DNA of 57,408 nucleotides, taken from NCBI GenBank assembly GCA_021792185.1, contig JAJYVD010000011.1:1-57408 (forward strand), read 5' to 3'. Position 1 is the stretch's first letter, and every line of letters starts with the position of its first letter. Source of the DNA: Nitrospirota bacterium. Lineage in GTDB: Bacteria; Nitrospirota; Thermodesulfovibrionia; Thermodesulfovibrionales; Dissulfurispiraceae. This document shows, piece after piece, positions 19,410 through 27,333 of this stretch. Below the pieces are notes generated by a model that did not search any database, was not told the DNA's origin, and saw nothing but the letters and a program-made list of their open reading frames with translations. The position numbers and the translations under genes are program-made.

Positions 19410-19487
19410 AGGCAATAGGTTATAGGCTATAGACATAAAAACGCCCATTTTAAGCCCTTTGCCTACCGTTTATCGCCTATAGCCTGT
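19410..19487. promoter_or_regulatory. inverted repeats between the NtrC-type gene and a sigma-54 promoter
   Basis: This stretch has direct copies of GGCAATAGG followed by TATAGGCTATAG, and further on TTTATCGCCTATAGCCTG, whose reverse complement matches AGGCTATAG-A-CATAAA of the first block closely. The arms could form a transcript hairpin or be the upstream activator sites of the NtrC-type regulator, since they lie within about 80 bases of the -24/-12 promoter. Both readings are inference. Confidence 0.4.
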
Positions 19488-19490
19488 TTA

Positions 19491-19506
19491 TGGCATGAAA
19501 GTTGCT
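19491..19506 (+). promoter_or_regulatory. sigma-54 (-24/-12) promoter
   Basis: TGGCATGAAAGTTGCT has the invariant GG of the -24 box and GC of the -12 box at the right spacing (consensus TGGCAC-N5-TTGC). The predicted start of transcription, near 19517, leaves a leader of about 45 bases to the ATG at 19562. It follows an NtrC-type activator gene, which supports the call. Confidence 0.75.
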
Positions 19507-19561
19507 TATTTAGCAGTGCTAAAAATTGGGGAATTCTTTTAAAAAGGGAGGTGATTAAAGA

Positions 19562-19798
19562 ATGAAGAAGATCATAGCATTGGTCGTAGCACTTCTTTTT
19601 GCTTTTGCAATGACATCAGTCGCATTCGCGGCCGAGAAGGCAGCAGCTCCGAAGGCTGAGAAGGCAGCTCCGAAGGCCGAAGAGAAGAAGATGGACGATA
19701 AGAAGGCTGACGAGAAGGCCGACAAGAAGGCTGACAAGAAAGAGAAGAAGGCTAAGAAGGCTAAAAAAGCAGACGAAAAGAAAGAAGAGAAGAAATAA
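19562..19798 (+). CDS. exported lysine/alanine-rich low-complexity protein
   Basis: A 78-residue protein. A standard signal peptide (residues 1 to about 23, ending SVAFAAE) is followed by about 55 residues almost entirely of Lys, Ala, Glu and Asp, with KADKK and KKAKK repeats and no recognisable fold. It is preceded by GGGAGGTGATT and a sigma-54 promoter and followed by a strong terminator, so it is a single-gene transcription unit. The function is unknown; a highly charged, disordered periplasmic protein is what the sequence shows. Confidence 0.85.
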   Translation: MKKIIALVVALLFAFAMTSVAFAAEKAAAPKAEKAAPKAEEKKMDDKKADEKADKKADKKEKKAKKAKKADEKKEEKK

Positions 19799-19813
19799 TT
19801 ACTTCTCGCATAT

Positions 19814-19848
19814 AAAGGGCAGATGCTCTGTCATCTGCCCTTTATTTC
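19814..19848 (+). terminator. intrinsic terminator
   Basis: AAAGGGCAGATG at 19814-19825 pairs perfectly with CATCTGCCCTTT at 19832-19843 around a six-base loop, followed by ATTTC. This 12-bp stem ends the unit of the lysine/alanine-rich protein. Confidence 0.85.
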
Positions 19849-19879
19849 TGCTTAGTACGGATAATGTGGAGGATTCTTA

Positions 19880-20248
19880 ATGAAGAAGGCGCTTTCAATC
19901 TTATTGTCATTTTTGCTTGCCGTTGTTTTAGCTAACACGGCTGTTGCCGCTGAAAAAAAGCCTAAAGCGATTCAGAAAACAGGAGAAGTTGTAGCAATAG
20001 ATGTTGCGGCAAAATCTCTGACAATAAAACCGGTTAAATATAAGGATACGATTGCGATAACTATAAACGAAAATACCCTCGTGAAGATGCTGCGGGAAAA
20101 AAAATCCTTGACGGATATAAAGGTCGGCGATACCATAACGGTATGGATATTTGAGAAAGATAATGTTGCAAAGAGCATCGAGATAAAACCCGTGAAGACC
20201 GAAAAAGCCGATAAAAAATCGGAGCCCGCAAAACCTGCTAAAAAATAA
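19880..20248 (+). CDS. exported small protein with OB-like core
   Basis: A 122-residue protein. A signal peptide (residues 1 to about 24, ending AVAAE) precedes a beta-rich region of about 75 residues (TGEVVAIDVAAKSLTIKP, ITINENTLVKM, VGDTITVWIF), which resembles small OB-like periplasmic domains such as DUF5666, and a Lys/Pro/Ala-rich tail like that of the preceding protein. The start follows TGGAGG. The role is unknown; the similar tail suggests the two exported proteins may work in the same place. Confidence 0.8.
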   Translation: MKKALSILLSFLLAVVLANTAVAAEKKPKAIQKTGEVVAIDVAAKSLTIKPVKYKDTIAITINENTLVKMLREKKSLTDIKVGDTITVWIFEKDNVAKSIEIKPVKTEKADKKSEPAKPAKK

Positions 20249-20392
20249 AAACTTAATAATAGACGCGCTCTATAAAGAAACAATGCTTAAGATTGTCCGT
20301 TTCTCATGACTTTTTGACCTTTTACCGGTTTCTGCGATAAAATAACGGATTATCAAAAACATACCCATGCTTGTTATTAAGGAGGCATTGCA

Positions 20393-21559
20393 ATGATCAA
20401 CATTCAACTTGCGGACCGCGTAAAAAACCTGCCGCCGTATCTCTTCGCGACCATCGATAAAATGAAACAGAATGCCCTCTCGAAAGGTATTGACCTCATA
20501 GACCTGAGCATCGGCGATCCCGATATTCCAACTCCTCCGCATATAGTTGACGCCATGAAAAAGGCCGTTGTGAATCCGGAGCATCACCGCTATCCTTCAT
20601 ACGCCGGAATGCTCTCTTACCGCGAAGCTGTAGCTGATTGGTATAAACAGAGATTTAATGTAACCCTCGACCCTAAGACCGAGGTTTTATCCCTCATCGG
20701 CTCTAAAGAAGGTATCGGGCACATACCCCTTGCCTTTGTTAATCATGGAGATGTTGTGCTTGTTCCGTCACCCGGTTATCCTGTCTATCCGGTCGGGACA
20801 TTGTTTGCAGGCGGGGAGTCGCATATGATGCCGCTTAAGGAAGAAAACGGCTTTCTTCCTGATTTTAAGACGATCCCGGAAGATGTTTTAAAAAGGGCAA
20901 AGCTGATGTTCCTCAATTATCCTAATAATCCTACGGCGGCAAGCGCTTCGCAAGGATTTTTCAAGGAAGCCATAGCCCTCGCCTCAAAATATAATATCAT
21001 CATATGCCATGACGCCGCATATTCCGAGATGTATTATGACAACGAAAAACCGATAAGTTTCCTTGAAGTGGAAGGCGCAAAAGACGTGGGCATAGAGTTC
21101 CATTCATTGTCCAAAACGTATAACATGACCGGATGGAGGATAGGCTTTGCAGTGGGCAATAAAGAGGTTGTAGCCGGGTTGGGAAAAATTAAGAGCAATC
21201 TCGATTCCGGCGTTTTTCAGGCTATTCAGGACGCATCCATAGTCGCCCTCCAGACAGAGGATTCTGTTTTATCGGAGATTAGAAGGATATATCAGAACCG
21301 CCGCGATGCGCTCTATGAAGGACTGAAGGGGTTGGGCATTCAGGCAAATAAGCCGAAGGCGACATTTTATTTATGGGCAAAGGTTCCGAAAATTTTTGAT
21401 TCTACAAAATTCGCAGCCCATCTCCTCGAAAAGACCGGCGTATTGGGAACGCCCGGTGTAGGTTTCGGCGATCCCGGAGAAGGATATATACGGTTTGCTC
21501 TCACCCAGCCTGTTGAGCGCATAAAAGAGGCTGTCGAAAGGATAAGGAAAGCGTTATAG
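20393..21559 (+). CDS. dapL: LL-diaminopimelate aminotransferase
   Basis: A 388-residue fold-type I aminotransferase. It converts tetrahydrodipicolinate directly to LL-diaminopimelate, the short lysine and peptidoglycan route. The DapL-type start (INIQLADRVKNLPPYLFATI) is followed by LSIGDPDIPTPPHI, LNYPNNPTA, and the PLP-lysine block HSLSKTYNMTGWR. It has its own GGAGG site and is set apart from neighbours by non-coding gaps; 21560-21634 contains repeated CGTTATAG/CTATAACG half-sites of unclear meaning. Confidence 0.94.
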   Translation: MINIQLADRVKNLPPYLFATIDKMKQNALSKGIDLIDLSIGDPDIPTPPHIVDAMKKAVVNPEHHRYPSYAGMLSYREAVADWYKQRFNVTLDPKTEVLSLIGSKEGIGHIPLAFVNHGDVVLVPSPGYPVYPVGTLFAGGESHMMPLKEENGFLPDFKTIPEDVLKRAKLMFLNYPNNPTAASASQGFFKEAIALASKYNIIICHDAAYSEMYYDNEKPISFLEVEGAKDVGIEFHSLSKTYNMTGWRIGFAVGNKEVVAGLGKIKSNLDSGVFQAIQDASIVALQTEDSVLSEIRRIYQNRRDALYEGLKGLGIQANKPKATFYLWAKVPKIFDSTKFAAHLLEKTGVLGTPGVGFGDPGEGYIRFALTQPVERIKEAVERIRKAL

Positions 21560-21634
21560 CGTAAAGCGTTGAGCGTTATGGAGCAAATGAATTTAACGCA
21601 AAAACGCTATAACTCTATAACCCTATAACGCGTT

Positions 21635-22096
21635 ATGGCGATTGTTTATATAGGCATCGGCTCGAATATCGGAGAGAGACAAGCCAACTGCATGAAGGCT
21701 ATTGAAGCATTAAAAAGCAAAGGCATTACAGTCAAAAAAATATCATCGATGCATGAAACCGAGCCGTGGGGGCTGAAGGAACAGCCGAAATTCATAAACA
21801 TGACTGTAGAGGCTGAAACATCCATGTCCCCGGAAGAACTTCTATCCGCGCTGAAAGGCGTAGAAAAAGATATGGGAAGGAAACGGACCGTTAAATGGGG
21901 GCCGCGAATAATAGACCTTGACATCCTGTTTTATGATGATATAGTAATTGATATGGAACATTTGCGCATACCTCATCCGTTGCTCCATAAAAGGGACTTT
22001 GTCCTCAACCCTCTTGCCGAAATCGCGCCAGGCAAATTACATCCGGTATTGAGAAAGACCGTTGAGCAGCTTAAGGAGGAATTGGCCTGTGATTAA
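21635..22096 (+). CDS. folK: 2-amino-4-hydroxy-6-hydroxymethyldihydropteridine pyrophosphokinase
   Basis: Transfers pyrophosphate from ATP to the pterin in folate synthesis. The 153-residue protein has the full family pattern: YIGIGSNIGER, ETEPWGLKEQPKFINM, LKGVEKDMGR, KWGPRIIDLDILFYDD and IPHPLLHKRDFVLNPLAEI. It overlaps the next gene (yjbQ family) by 8 bases. Other folate genes are not in the window. Confidence 0.96.
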   Translation: MAIVYIGIGSNIGERQANCMKAIEALKSKGITVKKISSMHETEPWGLKEQPKFINMTVEAETSMSPEELLSALKGVEKDMGRKRTVKWGPRIIDLDILFYDDIVIDMEHLRIPHPLLHKRDFVLNPLAEIAPGKLHPVLRKTVEQLKEELACD

Positions 22097-22481
22097 GACC
22101 TTGAACATAAAGAGCAGGTCAAAGACCGAGTTCATCGATATCACGGATGATATCCATGAAGCCATAAAAGAATCCGGCGTTAAAAGCGGGGTCTGCTATA
22201 TTTATGTTCCCCACACAACAGCGGGGGTTACGATAAACGAAGGCGCCGATCCTTCGGTAAAAAGGGATATACTTACGACCCTCAACAGGCTTATTCCGTT
22301 TGAAGGCGATTACCAGCACATGGAGGGAAACTCTGCCGCGCATATAAAATCCAGCCTCGTAGGAGTATCCGCAAACATTTTAATAGAAGACGGCAGGGCT
22401 GTCCTCGGCACATGGCAGTCGGTGTATTTCTGCGAGTTCGACGGGCCGAGGCACAGAAGGGCCATTGTCAAGATAATTTAA
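22089..22481 (+). CDS. YjbQ family protein (secondary thiamine-phosphate synthase type)
   Basis: A 130-residue protein of the UPF0047/YjbQ family: FIDITDDIHEAIKESG, YIYVPHTTAGVTINEGADP, HMEGNSAAHIKSSLVG, LGTWQSVYFCEFDGPRHR. Family members show weak thiamine-phosphate synthase activity, but the physiological role is open. I use the GTG at 22089, preceded by AAGGAGG at 22073-22079; an upstream ATG inside folK would add nine residues not typical of the family. Confidence 0.92.
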   Translation: MIKTLNIKSRSKTEFIDITDDIHEAIKESGVKSGVCYIYVPHTTAGVTINEGADPSVKRDILTTLNRLIPFEGDYQHMEGNSAAHIKSSLVGVSANILIEDGRAVLGTWQSVYFCEFDGPRHRRAIVKII

Positions 22482-22482
22482 T

Positions 22483-23328
22483 TTGACTGGAAAAGACTTA
22501 CATACAGAAGTCGACTTTCTGAAATCAGAGGTCAAAAGACTCAGAAAATCCTTAAGCGAATTAACGCCGGCGCTCTCCGTAATACTTAAGAGGCGCGGCT
22601 TTAAAATATACAAAAAAGAGCCTCCCGATGACCTGCTGATCCCGCGAGAAAGTTTCATAGACAGCTATTACGAAATGCTCAAGAGATATTCTTTCAGGCT
22701 CTTCCTGCGGGATGTGATCAAACATCAGCCGTTGTTTACACTGCAGCAGGTAACGAGATACGCGACAAAAGAGGTTACAGGAGAATACATAGACTATCTT
22801 ATTAAAACAGGACTTATTGTTTCAGAAGACGGCGCGTATAACCTCGCCGGAAGGCCTATCAAGAGCTTCGGCGACACGTTGGAGTGGTTTATGGCCGAAA
22901 TCCTCAAGCGCGAATTTTCGGTAGAGACAGTATGGGGGGTAAAAATAAAAGGCCGGTCCATAGGAGGTGATTATGACCTCCTGTCAAAAATAGACGGCTC
23001 TGTCCTTTACATGGAAATAAAATCTTCTCCTCCAAAGCAAATATACCTGAACGAAATAAGCGCCTTTTTTGACAGGGTGTATGACCTGATGCCTGAGATA
23101 GCGATATTCTTCATGGATACAGAATTGAGGATGAAGGATAAGATAGTTCCCATGTTCGAGGATGAATTGAAGATGAGGTTCTCCGGGCCTCCTGAAGTAA
23201 CAAGGATGGAAAAGGAGCTTTTTGAAATGCAGACAGAAAGGCCGAAAATATTTATAATAAATTCAAAGGACAGTATTGTAAATAATATCGAAAAGGTTTT
23301 AATTCGATATTTCAGAGGATATAATTAA
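22483..23328 (+). CDS. uncharacterised protein with a PD-(D/E)XK-like core
   Basis: I do not recognise a named family. The 281-residue protein has a short N-terminal coiled coil (residues 8-30), a helical region, and from about 130 a nuclease-like core: GDTLEWFMAEILKREF, then GGDYDLLSKIDGSVLYMEIKSSPP, where D-x(n)-E-x-K fits a restriction-endonuclease-like active site. It starts at a TTG one base after yjbQ ends, without a strong ribosome-binding site, so it is probably translated by coupling. The composition is like that of its neighbours, with no sign of recent transfer. Confidence 0.7.
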   Translation: MTGKDLHTEVDFLKSEVKRLRKSLSELTPALSVILKRRGFKIYKKEPPDDLLIPRESFIDSYYEMLKRYSFRLFLRDVIKHQPLFTLQQVTRYATKEVTGEYIDYLIKTGLIVSEDGAYNLAGRPIKSFGDTLEWFMAEILKREFSVETVWGVKIKGRSIGGDYDLLSKIDGSVLYMEIKSSPPKQIYLNEISAFFDRVYDLMPEIAIFFMDTELRMKDKIVPMFEDELKMRFSGPPEVTRMEKELFEMQTERPKIFIINSKDSIVNNIEKVLIRYFRGYN

Positions 23329-23329
23329 G

Positions 23330-23353
23330 AGGACAAAGTATTTCCGCTCATCA
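23330..23353. repeat. fragment of the dispersed structured repeat
   Basis: The sequence AGGACAAAGTATTTCCGCTCAT matches the end of copy E (GAACAAGGTATTTCTGCTCATTCTCG at 25906 onward) but stops before the hairpins. It looks like a decayed or aborted half copy just upstream of the small Cys-rich gene. Confidence 0.5.
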
Positions 23354-23366
23354 TAGGAGGTAATGA

Positions 23367-23507
23367 ATGACCGAAAATAAGGTATTATGCGTCGTGTGCG
23401 CGTGGAAGGCCACCTGCCAGAAGCAGTTTTCGATAAAGGCCGGACAGAAATGCACGGAGTTTGTGAGGGATGTATCGATAAAAAAAGAAGAAGAAAAGAA
23501 AGAATAA
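23367..23507 (+). CDS. small Cys-rich protein, putative metal binding
   Basis: A 46-residue frame with a near-perfect TAGGAGGT site 7-14 bases upstream of its ATG. It opens MTENKVLCVVCAWKATCQK and has a fourth Cys in GQKCTEFVRD, giving C-x2-C-x5-C-x15-C, and ends in a Lys/Glu-rich tail. The cysteine spacing suggests a small zinc or iron site. It is convergent with polX. Short length limits confidence, but the ribosome-binding site and cysteine pattern argue for a real gene. Confidence 0.65.
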   Translation: MTENKVLCVVCAWKATCQKQFSIKAGQKCTEFVRDVSIKKEEEKKE

Positions 23508-23526
23508 TCGAAGGCTGGAGCATTGA

Positions 23527-25245
23527 TTATATGAAGGGCTTCAACCGCTTCAACAGTCTTTCCGCTTCGAGCGTATTCAGCACATCGCCTTTTTCGAGCC
23601 AGCCCCGGCGCGCGATGGATACGCCGTATCTCATGTAGTCGAACTGATTTATTACATGAGTATCGGTGCTTATAACCATCTGTATTCCCATTTCCTTTGC
23701 CCTTTTTGCATAAACATCATTAAGGTCAAGCCTTAACGGATAGGCATTTATCTCTATAGCTGTGCCGGTCTCCTTAGCCACTCTCAATATCTCATCCATA
23801 TCCACATCATACGCATCCCTTTCTCCGATGAGCCTTCCGGTCGGATGCGCTATTATGCTCACATACGGGTTTTTCATTGCCGATGCCATACGATAGGTGA
23901 GTTGCTTCTCAGGCTGCCTGAATCCGGAATGTATGGATGCAACGACAATATCGAGCTCTTTCAACAGGTCGTCCGAAAAATCGAGAGTGCCGTCGCTACG
24001 TATATCGACCTCTACGCCGTGAAGCACCCTGAAACCTTTAAGTTTTTTATTTATCGCGGCTATCTCCTTTTTCTGCTCAAGGAGCCTCTCGCCGGTCAAT
24101 CCATGCGCAATGCCGAGTCCCTTTGAATGATCCGTCAAGGCAATATATGAGTAGCCCCTTTCTTTTGCGGCCTCTATCAATTGCTCGAATGTATGGCTTC
24201 CGTCGCTCCATTTGGAATGGACATGGAGGTCGCCCTTTATATCTTTAATCTCAACAAGCCCCGGCAGTTTCCCATCTAAAGCGGCGTCTATCTCTCCTTG
24301 ATCTTCCCTTAATTCAGGAGGGATATATGGAAGTCCTAAAATCCTGTAAACATCCTCTTCCTTTTCCCCTCCCATTTTTTTATCGTCTTTTTCACGGAAT
24401 ACCCCGTATTCGTTGATCTTGAGCCCTCTCTTCATTGCCATCTCTCTGAGCCTTATATTGTGATCCTTGCTGCCGGTAAAATAAGCCAACGCTGCGCCGT
24501 ATGCCCCCTTCTCGACAACCCTCAAATCCACCTGCAAACCCTCATGGATTATAATGCTCGACTTTGTATGCCCATGCATGAGAACCTGTTTTACATTTGG
24601 AAGATGCACAAAGACCTTCATCACTTCTCCGGGATTATCGGATGTAACAAGGATATCGATGTCCTTTATGGTATCCTTCCATCTCCTTAAACTGCCTGCG
24701 ATGTCTATTTTATTTACAGGCGCACTCTTCTTAAGTTTTTCAAGAATGTCGATTGCGAGGGGAAGCACTTTTCCGAGGGGCTGGCGCTCCCTTCCCCTTT
24801 TGAGCATCTCTATGCCCTTTAAGATATTTTCTTCGGTCTTTTCCTTTATGCCCGGAAGCCCTGCTAATTTATGAGCGGCAGCGAGCCTTTCAAGGTCATC
24901 TATGTCTTTGATTTTAAGTTTGTCATAAAGTAATTTCGACGTCTTCGGCCCGAGTCCCGGCACAGAGAGAAGTGTGAGCAACCCTTCGGGAACCTCATGC
25001 TTCAGTTCGTCATAAGCCTGCATCCTTCCGGTCTTCAGGTATTCTTCGATCTTTCCGGCAAGGTCCTGGCCTATTCCCGGAATCTTCAAAAGCTCTTCAT
25101 GAGCAACATCTTCGATATTTTTTGACATGCCTTCGATATTCTGCGCGGCTCTTCTGTATGCCCTTATGCGAAAGGGGTTCTCGCCCTTTATTTCAAGAAG
25201 CTCCGCGATTTCATCGAATATCTTTGCTATCTCCTGATTTTTCAT
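23527..25245 (-). CDS. polX: DNA polymerase/3'-5' exonuclease PolX
   Basis: A 572-residue bacterial family X polymerase with a PHP domain. The N-terminal helix-hairpin-helix lyase-like region (KIFDEIAELLEIKGENPFRIRAYRRA, IPGIGQDLAGKIEEYL, VPGLGPKTSKLLYD) is followed by the nucleotidyltransferase core (AGSLRRWKDTIKDIDILV, with the catalytic Asp pair) and a C-terminal PHP exonuclease (DLHVHSKWSDG, YIALTDHS, GVEVDI, HPTGR, STDTH). It acts in base-excision repair. The ATG at 25245 gives the usual N terminus; a longer frame would add 13 residues. Confidence 0.95.
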   Translation of the reverse strand: MKNQEIAKIFDEIAELLEIKGENPFRIRAYRRAAQNIEGMSKNIEDVAHEELLKIPGIGQDLAGKIEEYLKTGRMQAYDELKHEVPEGLLTLLSVPGLGPKTSKLLYDKLKIKDIDDLERLAAAHKLAGLPGIKEKTEENILKGIEMLKRGRERQPLGKVLPLAIDILEKLKKSAPVNKIDIAGSLRRWKDTIKDIDILVTSDNPGEVMKVFVHLPNVKQVLMHGHTKSSIIIHEGLQVDLRVVEKGAYGAALAYFTGSKDHNIRLREMAMKRGLKINEYGVFREKDDKKMGGEKEEDVYRILGLPYIPPELREDQGEIDAALDGKLPGLVEIKDIKGDLHVHSKWSDGSHTFEQLIEAAKERGYSYIALTDHSKGLGIAHGLTGERLLEQKKEIAAINKKLKGFRVLHGVEVDIRSDGTLDFSDDLLKELDIVVASIHSGFRQPEKQLTYRMASAMKNPYVSIIAHPTGRLIGERDAYDVDMDEILRVAKETGTAIEINAYPLRLDLNDVYAKRAKEMGIQMVISTDTHVINQFDYMRYGVSIARRGWLEKGDVLNTLEAERLLKRLKPFI

Positions 25246-25310
25246 ATATATACTTAGGGTATAACAACTGCCGCTGACATGCAAATCCGAGATATTTAGT
25301 ATAATAAGAC

Positions 25311-25892
25311 ATGAAACGATACATCCTTGCGATAACAGGCGCGAGCGGCTCGATATTCGGAGTAAGACTGCTTGAGGAACTGCTTAAAGTTGCGGAGGTT
25401 CATCTTGCAGTATCATCGAATACATTTCCCATTATTAAAGATGAGACCGGAATAGACTGGTCGGCAGATACCGAAAACAAAATCAGAAAGCATTTCAAGA
25501 CTAAAAGGCTGTTTTTTTATGAGGACAAATTCATGGAAGCTCCCATAGCGAGCGGCTCGTTTAAGACAGACGGTATGCTTGTTGTTCCATGCTCTATGAA
25601 GACATTAGCAGGAATTGCCAATGGGTACGCGAATAATCTAATTGAAAGGGCTGCGGATGTAATTATAAAAGAAGGGCGCCCGATGCTGCTTTCTCCGCGC
25701 GAAATGCCTTTCAGCGCGATACATCTTGAGAATATGTTGAAACTTGCAAGGCTCGGCGTCAAGATAGCGCCGCCTATTCCTGCCTTTTATCACAAGCCAA
25801 AAAACTTAGACGATATGGTGAGCTTTATCGTGGGAAAGATATTGGATAGTTTTAATATTGAGCATGAACTTTTTAAAAGATGGGGCGCTTAA
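25311..25892 (+). CDS. ubiX: UbiX family flavin prenyltransferase
   Basis: Makes the prenylated FMN cofactor of UbiD-type decarboxylases. The 193-residue protein shows AITGASGSIFGVRLLEEL, the SGSFKTDGMLVVPCSMKTLAGIA block, and LLSPREMPFSAIHLENMLKLA with PAFYHKPK. No UbiD is in the window. It lies divergent to polX and ahead of repeat copy E. Confidence 0.94.
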   Translation: MKRYILAITGASGSIFGVRLLEELLKVAEVHLAVSSNTFPIIKDETGIDWSADTENKIRKHFKTKRLFFYEDKFMEAPIASGSFKTDGMLVVPCSMKTLAGIANGYANNLIERAADVIIKEGRPMLLSPREMPFSAIHLENMLKLARLGVKIAPPIPAFYHKPKNLDDMVSFIVGKILDSFNIEHELFKRWGA

Positions 25893-25903
25893 CGTGGTAT
25901 AAC

Positions 25904-26028
25904 GGAGAACAAGGTATTTCTGCTCATTCTCGAAAGGCATCCAGCCTTTCTCCGAGGCTACGCCAGCCCGCTTAACCATCCTTGGCACGCTATGGGCTGC
26001 CGAAGCCGCTTCAATACCCTGTCCTCCC
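25904..26028 (-). repeat. dispersed structured repeat, copy E
   Basis: Inverted relative to copies A and B. Ends GGAGAACAAGG (25904-25914) and CCCTGTCCTCC (26018-26028) pair at 9 of 11 positions. The hairpin GAAAGGC-ATCCA-GCCTTTC is at 25932-25950, and CAGCCC/GGGCTG arms frame the central loop (about 25964-25999). It fills the gap between ubiX and the Cys-rich gene. Confidence 0.85.
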
Positions 26029-26113
26029 TGTCCAACGTTAAAAAGCCTCCCATCCAATTATCGATATGATTTATCTCATATATCCCGCGCGTCTTTTTTG
26101 TTAAAATAAAATT

Positions 26114-26362
26114 ATGAAAGAGAGCTGCCCTGGAAGTAAAGAGATAACAAATCCGTATCCGGAAGACCTGATTTGCGCCTTTTGTATGCATAAAAACGAA
26201 ATATGGTCCGACGAGCCTGATACCTCATGTAAAAAATGCGGAAAACCCATAACCAGAGACATGAAGCCCTCCTGCCTCCAGTGGTGCCCTGCGGCCAAGG
26301 AATGCGTAGGCGCTGAAAAATACGAGCGGTTAATGAAAAAGTTCAGCGAACAAAATTCTTGA
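26114..26362 (+). CDS. small Cys-rich putative zinc protein
   Basis: An 82-residue protein with nine cysteines. Two CxxC pairs (CAFCMHKNEIW and CKKCGKPITRD) look like a zinc ribbon, and a third set follows in PSCLQWCPAAKECVG. The N-terminal CPGSKEI adds another Cys. I believe related small proteins occur in anaerobic bacteria, but I know no function. It is followed after 31 bases by hemH. No strong ribosome-binding site is visible upstream. Confidence 0.75.
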   Translation: MKESCPGSKEITNPYPEDLICAFCMHKNEIWSDEPDTSCKKCGKPITRDMKPSCLQWCPAAKECVGAEKYERLMKKFSEQNS

Positions 26363-26393
26363 ATCCTTTCCGCTAATCCTGTATCCTAATTTT

Positions 26394-27332
26394 GTGATAG
26401 GCGTTATCCTTTTAAACATGGGCGGGCCCGATTCGCTCGATGCTGTCAAGCCCTTCCTGCAAAATCTCTTTTCTGACAGGGATATAATCCGCCTCGGCCC
26501 GTCGTTCCTCCAGAAAACCATCGCATCAATCATCATAAATAAAAGACTGAAAAGCGTTATGGAAGCCTACAGCCTTATCGGAGGCAAATCTCCGCTCACT
26601 GACATTACCGCAGCCCAGGCAAAGGCGCTGGAGAAATTACTGCCCCACGTAAAGGTCTATGTCGGAATGAGATACTGGCATCCGTTCATCGAAAGCGCCG
26701 TTGACCATGCCTTAAAAGACGGGGCAGACAGGATTTTGGGCTTAAGCCTTTATCCGCACTACTCAATAGCCACTACAGGATCTTCAATAAAAAAGTTCGA
26801 AGAGATTATAAAAAAATACCATGTGGATCATTTCTGCGTGACCTCGTGGTTTAATCATCCGCTTTACATAAACGCACTTGTCGAAAAAATACAGCATGGT
26901 TTAAGGGCATTTGACAAAAAACCTGTTGTGCTTTTCAGCGCGCACAGCCTCCCTAAAAAATTCATAGATAAAGGCGATCCGTACGTGAATGAGATAAACG
27001 GCACGATACAGGCAATAACAAAAAAATTGGATATCGAGTGGAGGCTTTCATACCAGAGCAAGACAGGCCCTGTGAAATGGCTTGAGCCTACAACAGAGCA
27101 TATGCTACATGAGCTTGCGGATGAAGGGGTAAAAGACCTTCTTGTAGTGCCAATAAGCTTTGTATCCGACCATATAGAAACCCTTTACGAAATAGACATG
27201 CTTTATAAAGACATAGCTCAAGACCTCGGAATAAACCTTAAAAGGGTTGAATCTTTGAATACATCTCCGAAATTCATAGAGGCTCTCAAGGATATTGTCA
27301 TAACAAACGTAAAGAACGAAGGATGGCTGTAA
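26394..27332 (+). CDS. hemH: ferrochelatase
   Basis: Inserts Fe2+ into protoporphyrin IX in the last step of protoheme synthesis. The 312-residue protein begins at a GTG (VIGVILLNMGGPDSLDAVKPFL), the typical HemH N terminus, and has GMRYWHPFI, LSLYPHYSIATTGSS, the catalytic-His block LFSAHSLPKKFIDKGDPY, SYQSKTGPVKWLEP and VPISFVSDHIETLYEID. It is followed after one base by the protoporphyrinogen oxidase gene. Confidence 0.95.
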   Translation: MIGVILLNMGGPDSLDAVKPFLQNLFSDRDIIRLGPSFLQKTIASIIINKRLKSVMEAYSLIGGKSPLTDITAAQAKALEKLLPHVKVYVGMRYWHPFIESAVDHALKDGADRILGLSLYPHYSIATTGSSIKKFEEIIKKYHVDHFCVTSWFNHPLYINALVEKIQHGLRAFDKKPVVLFSAHSLPKKFIDKGDPYVNEINGTIQAITKKLDIEWRLSYQSKTGPVKWLEPTTEHMLHELADEGVKDLLVVPISFVSDHIETLYEIDMLYKDIAQDLGINLKRVESLNTSPKFIEALKDIVITNVKNEGWL

Positions 27333-27333
27333 A

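Noticed and set aside
21552-21634. GCGTTATAG / CTATAACGC half-sites between dapL and folK
   Set aside because: Nine-base complementary pieces are present, but there is no stable hairpin with a T-run and no other copies; too weak to call.
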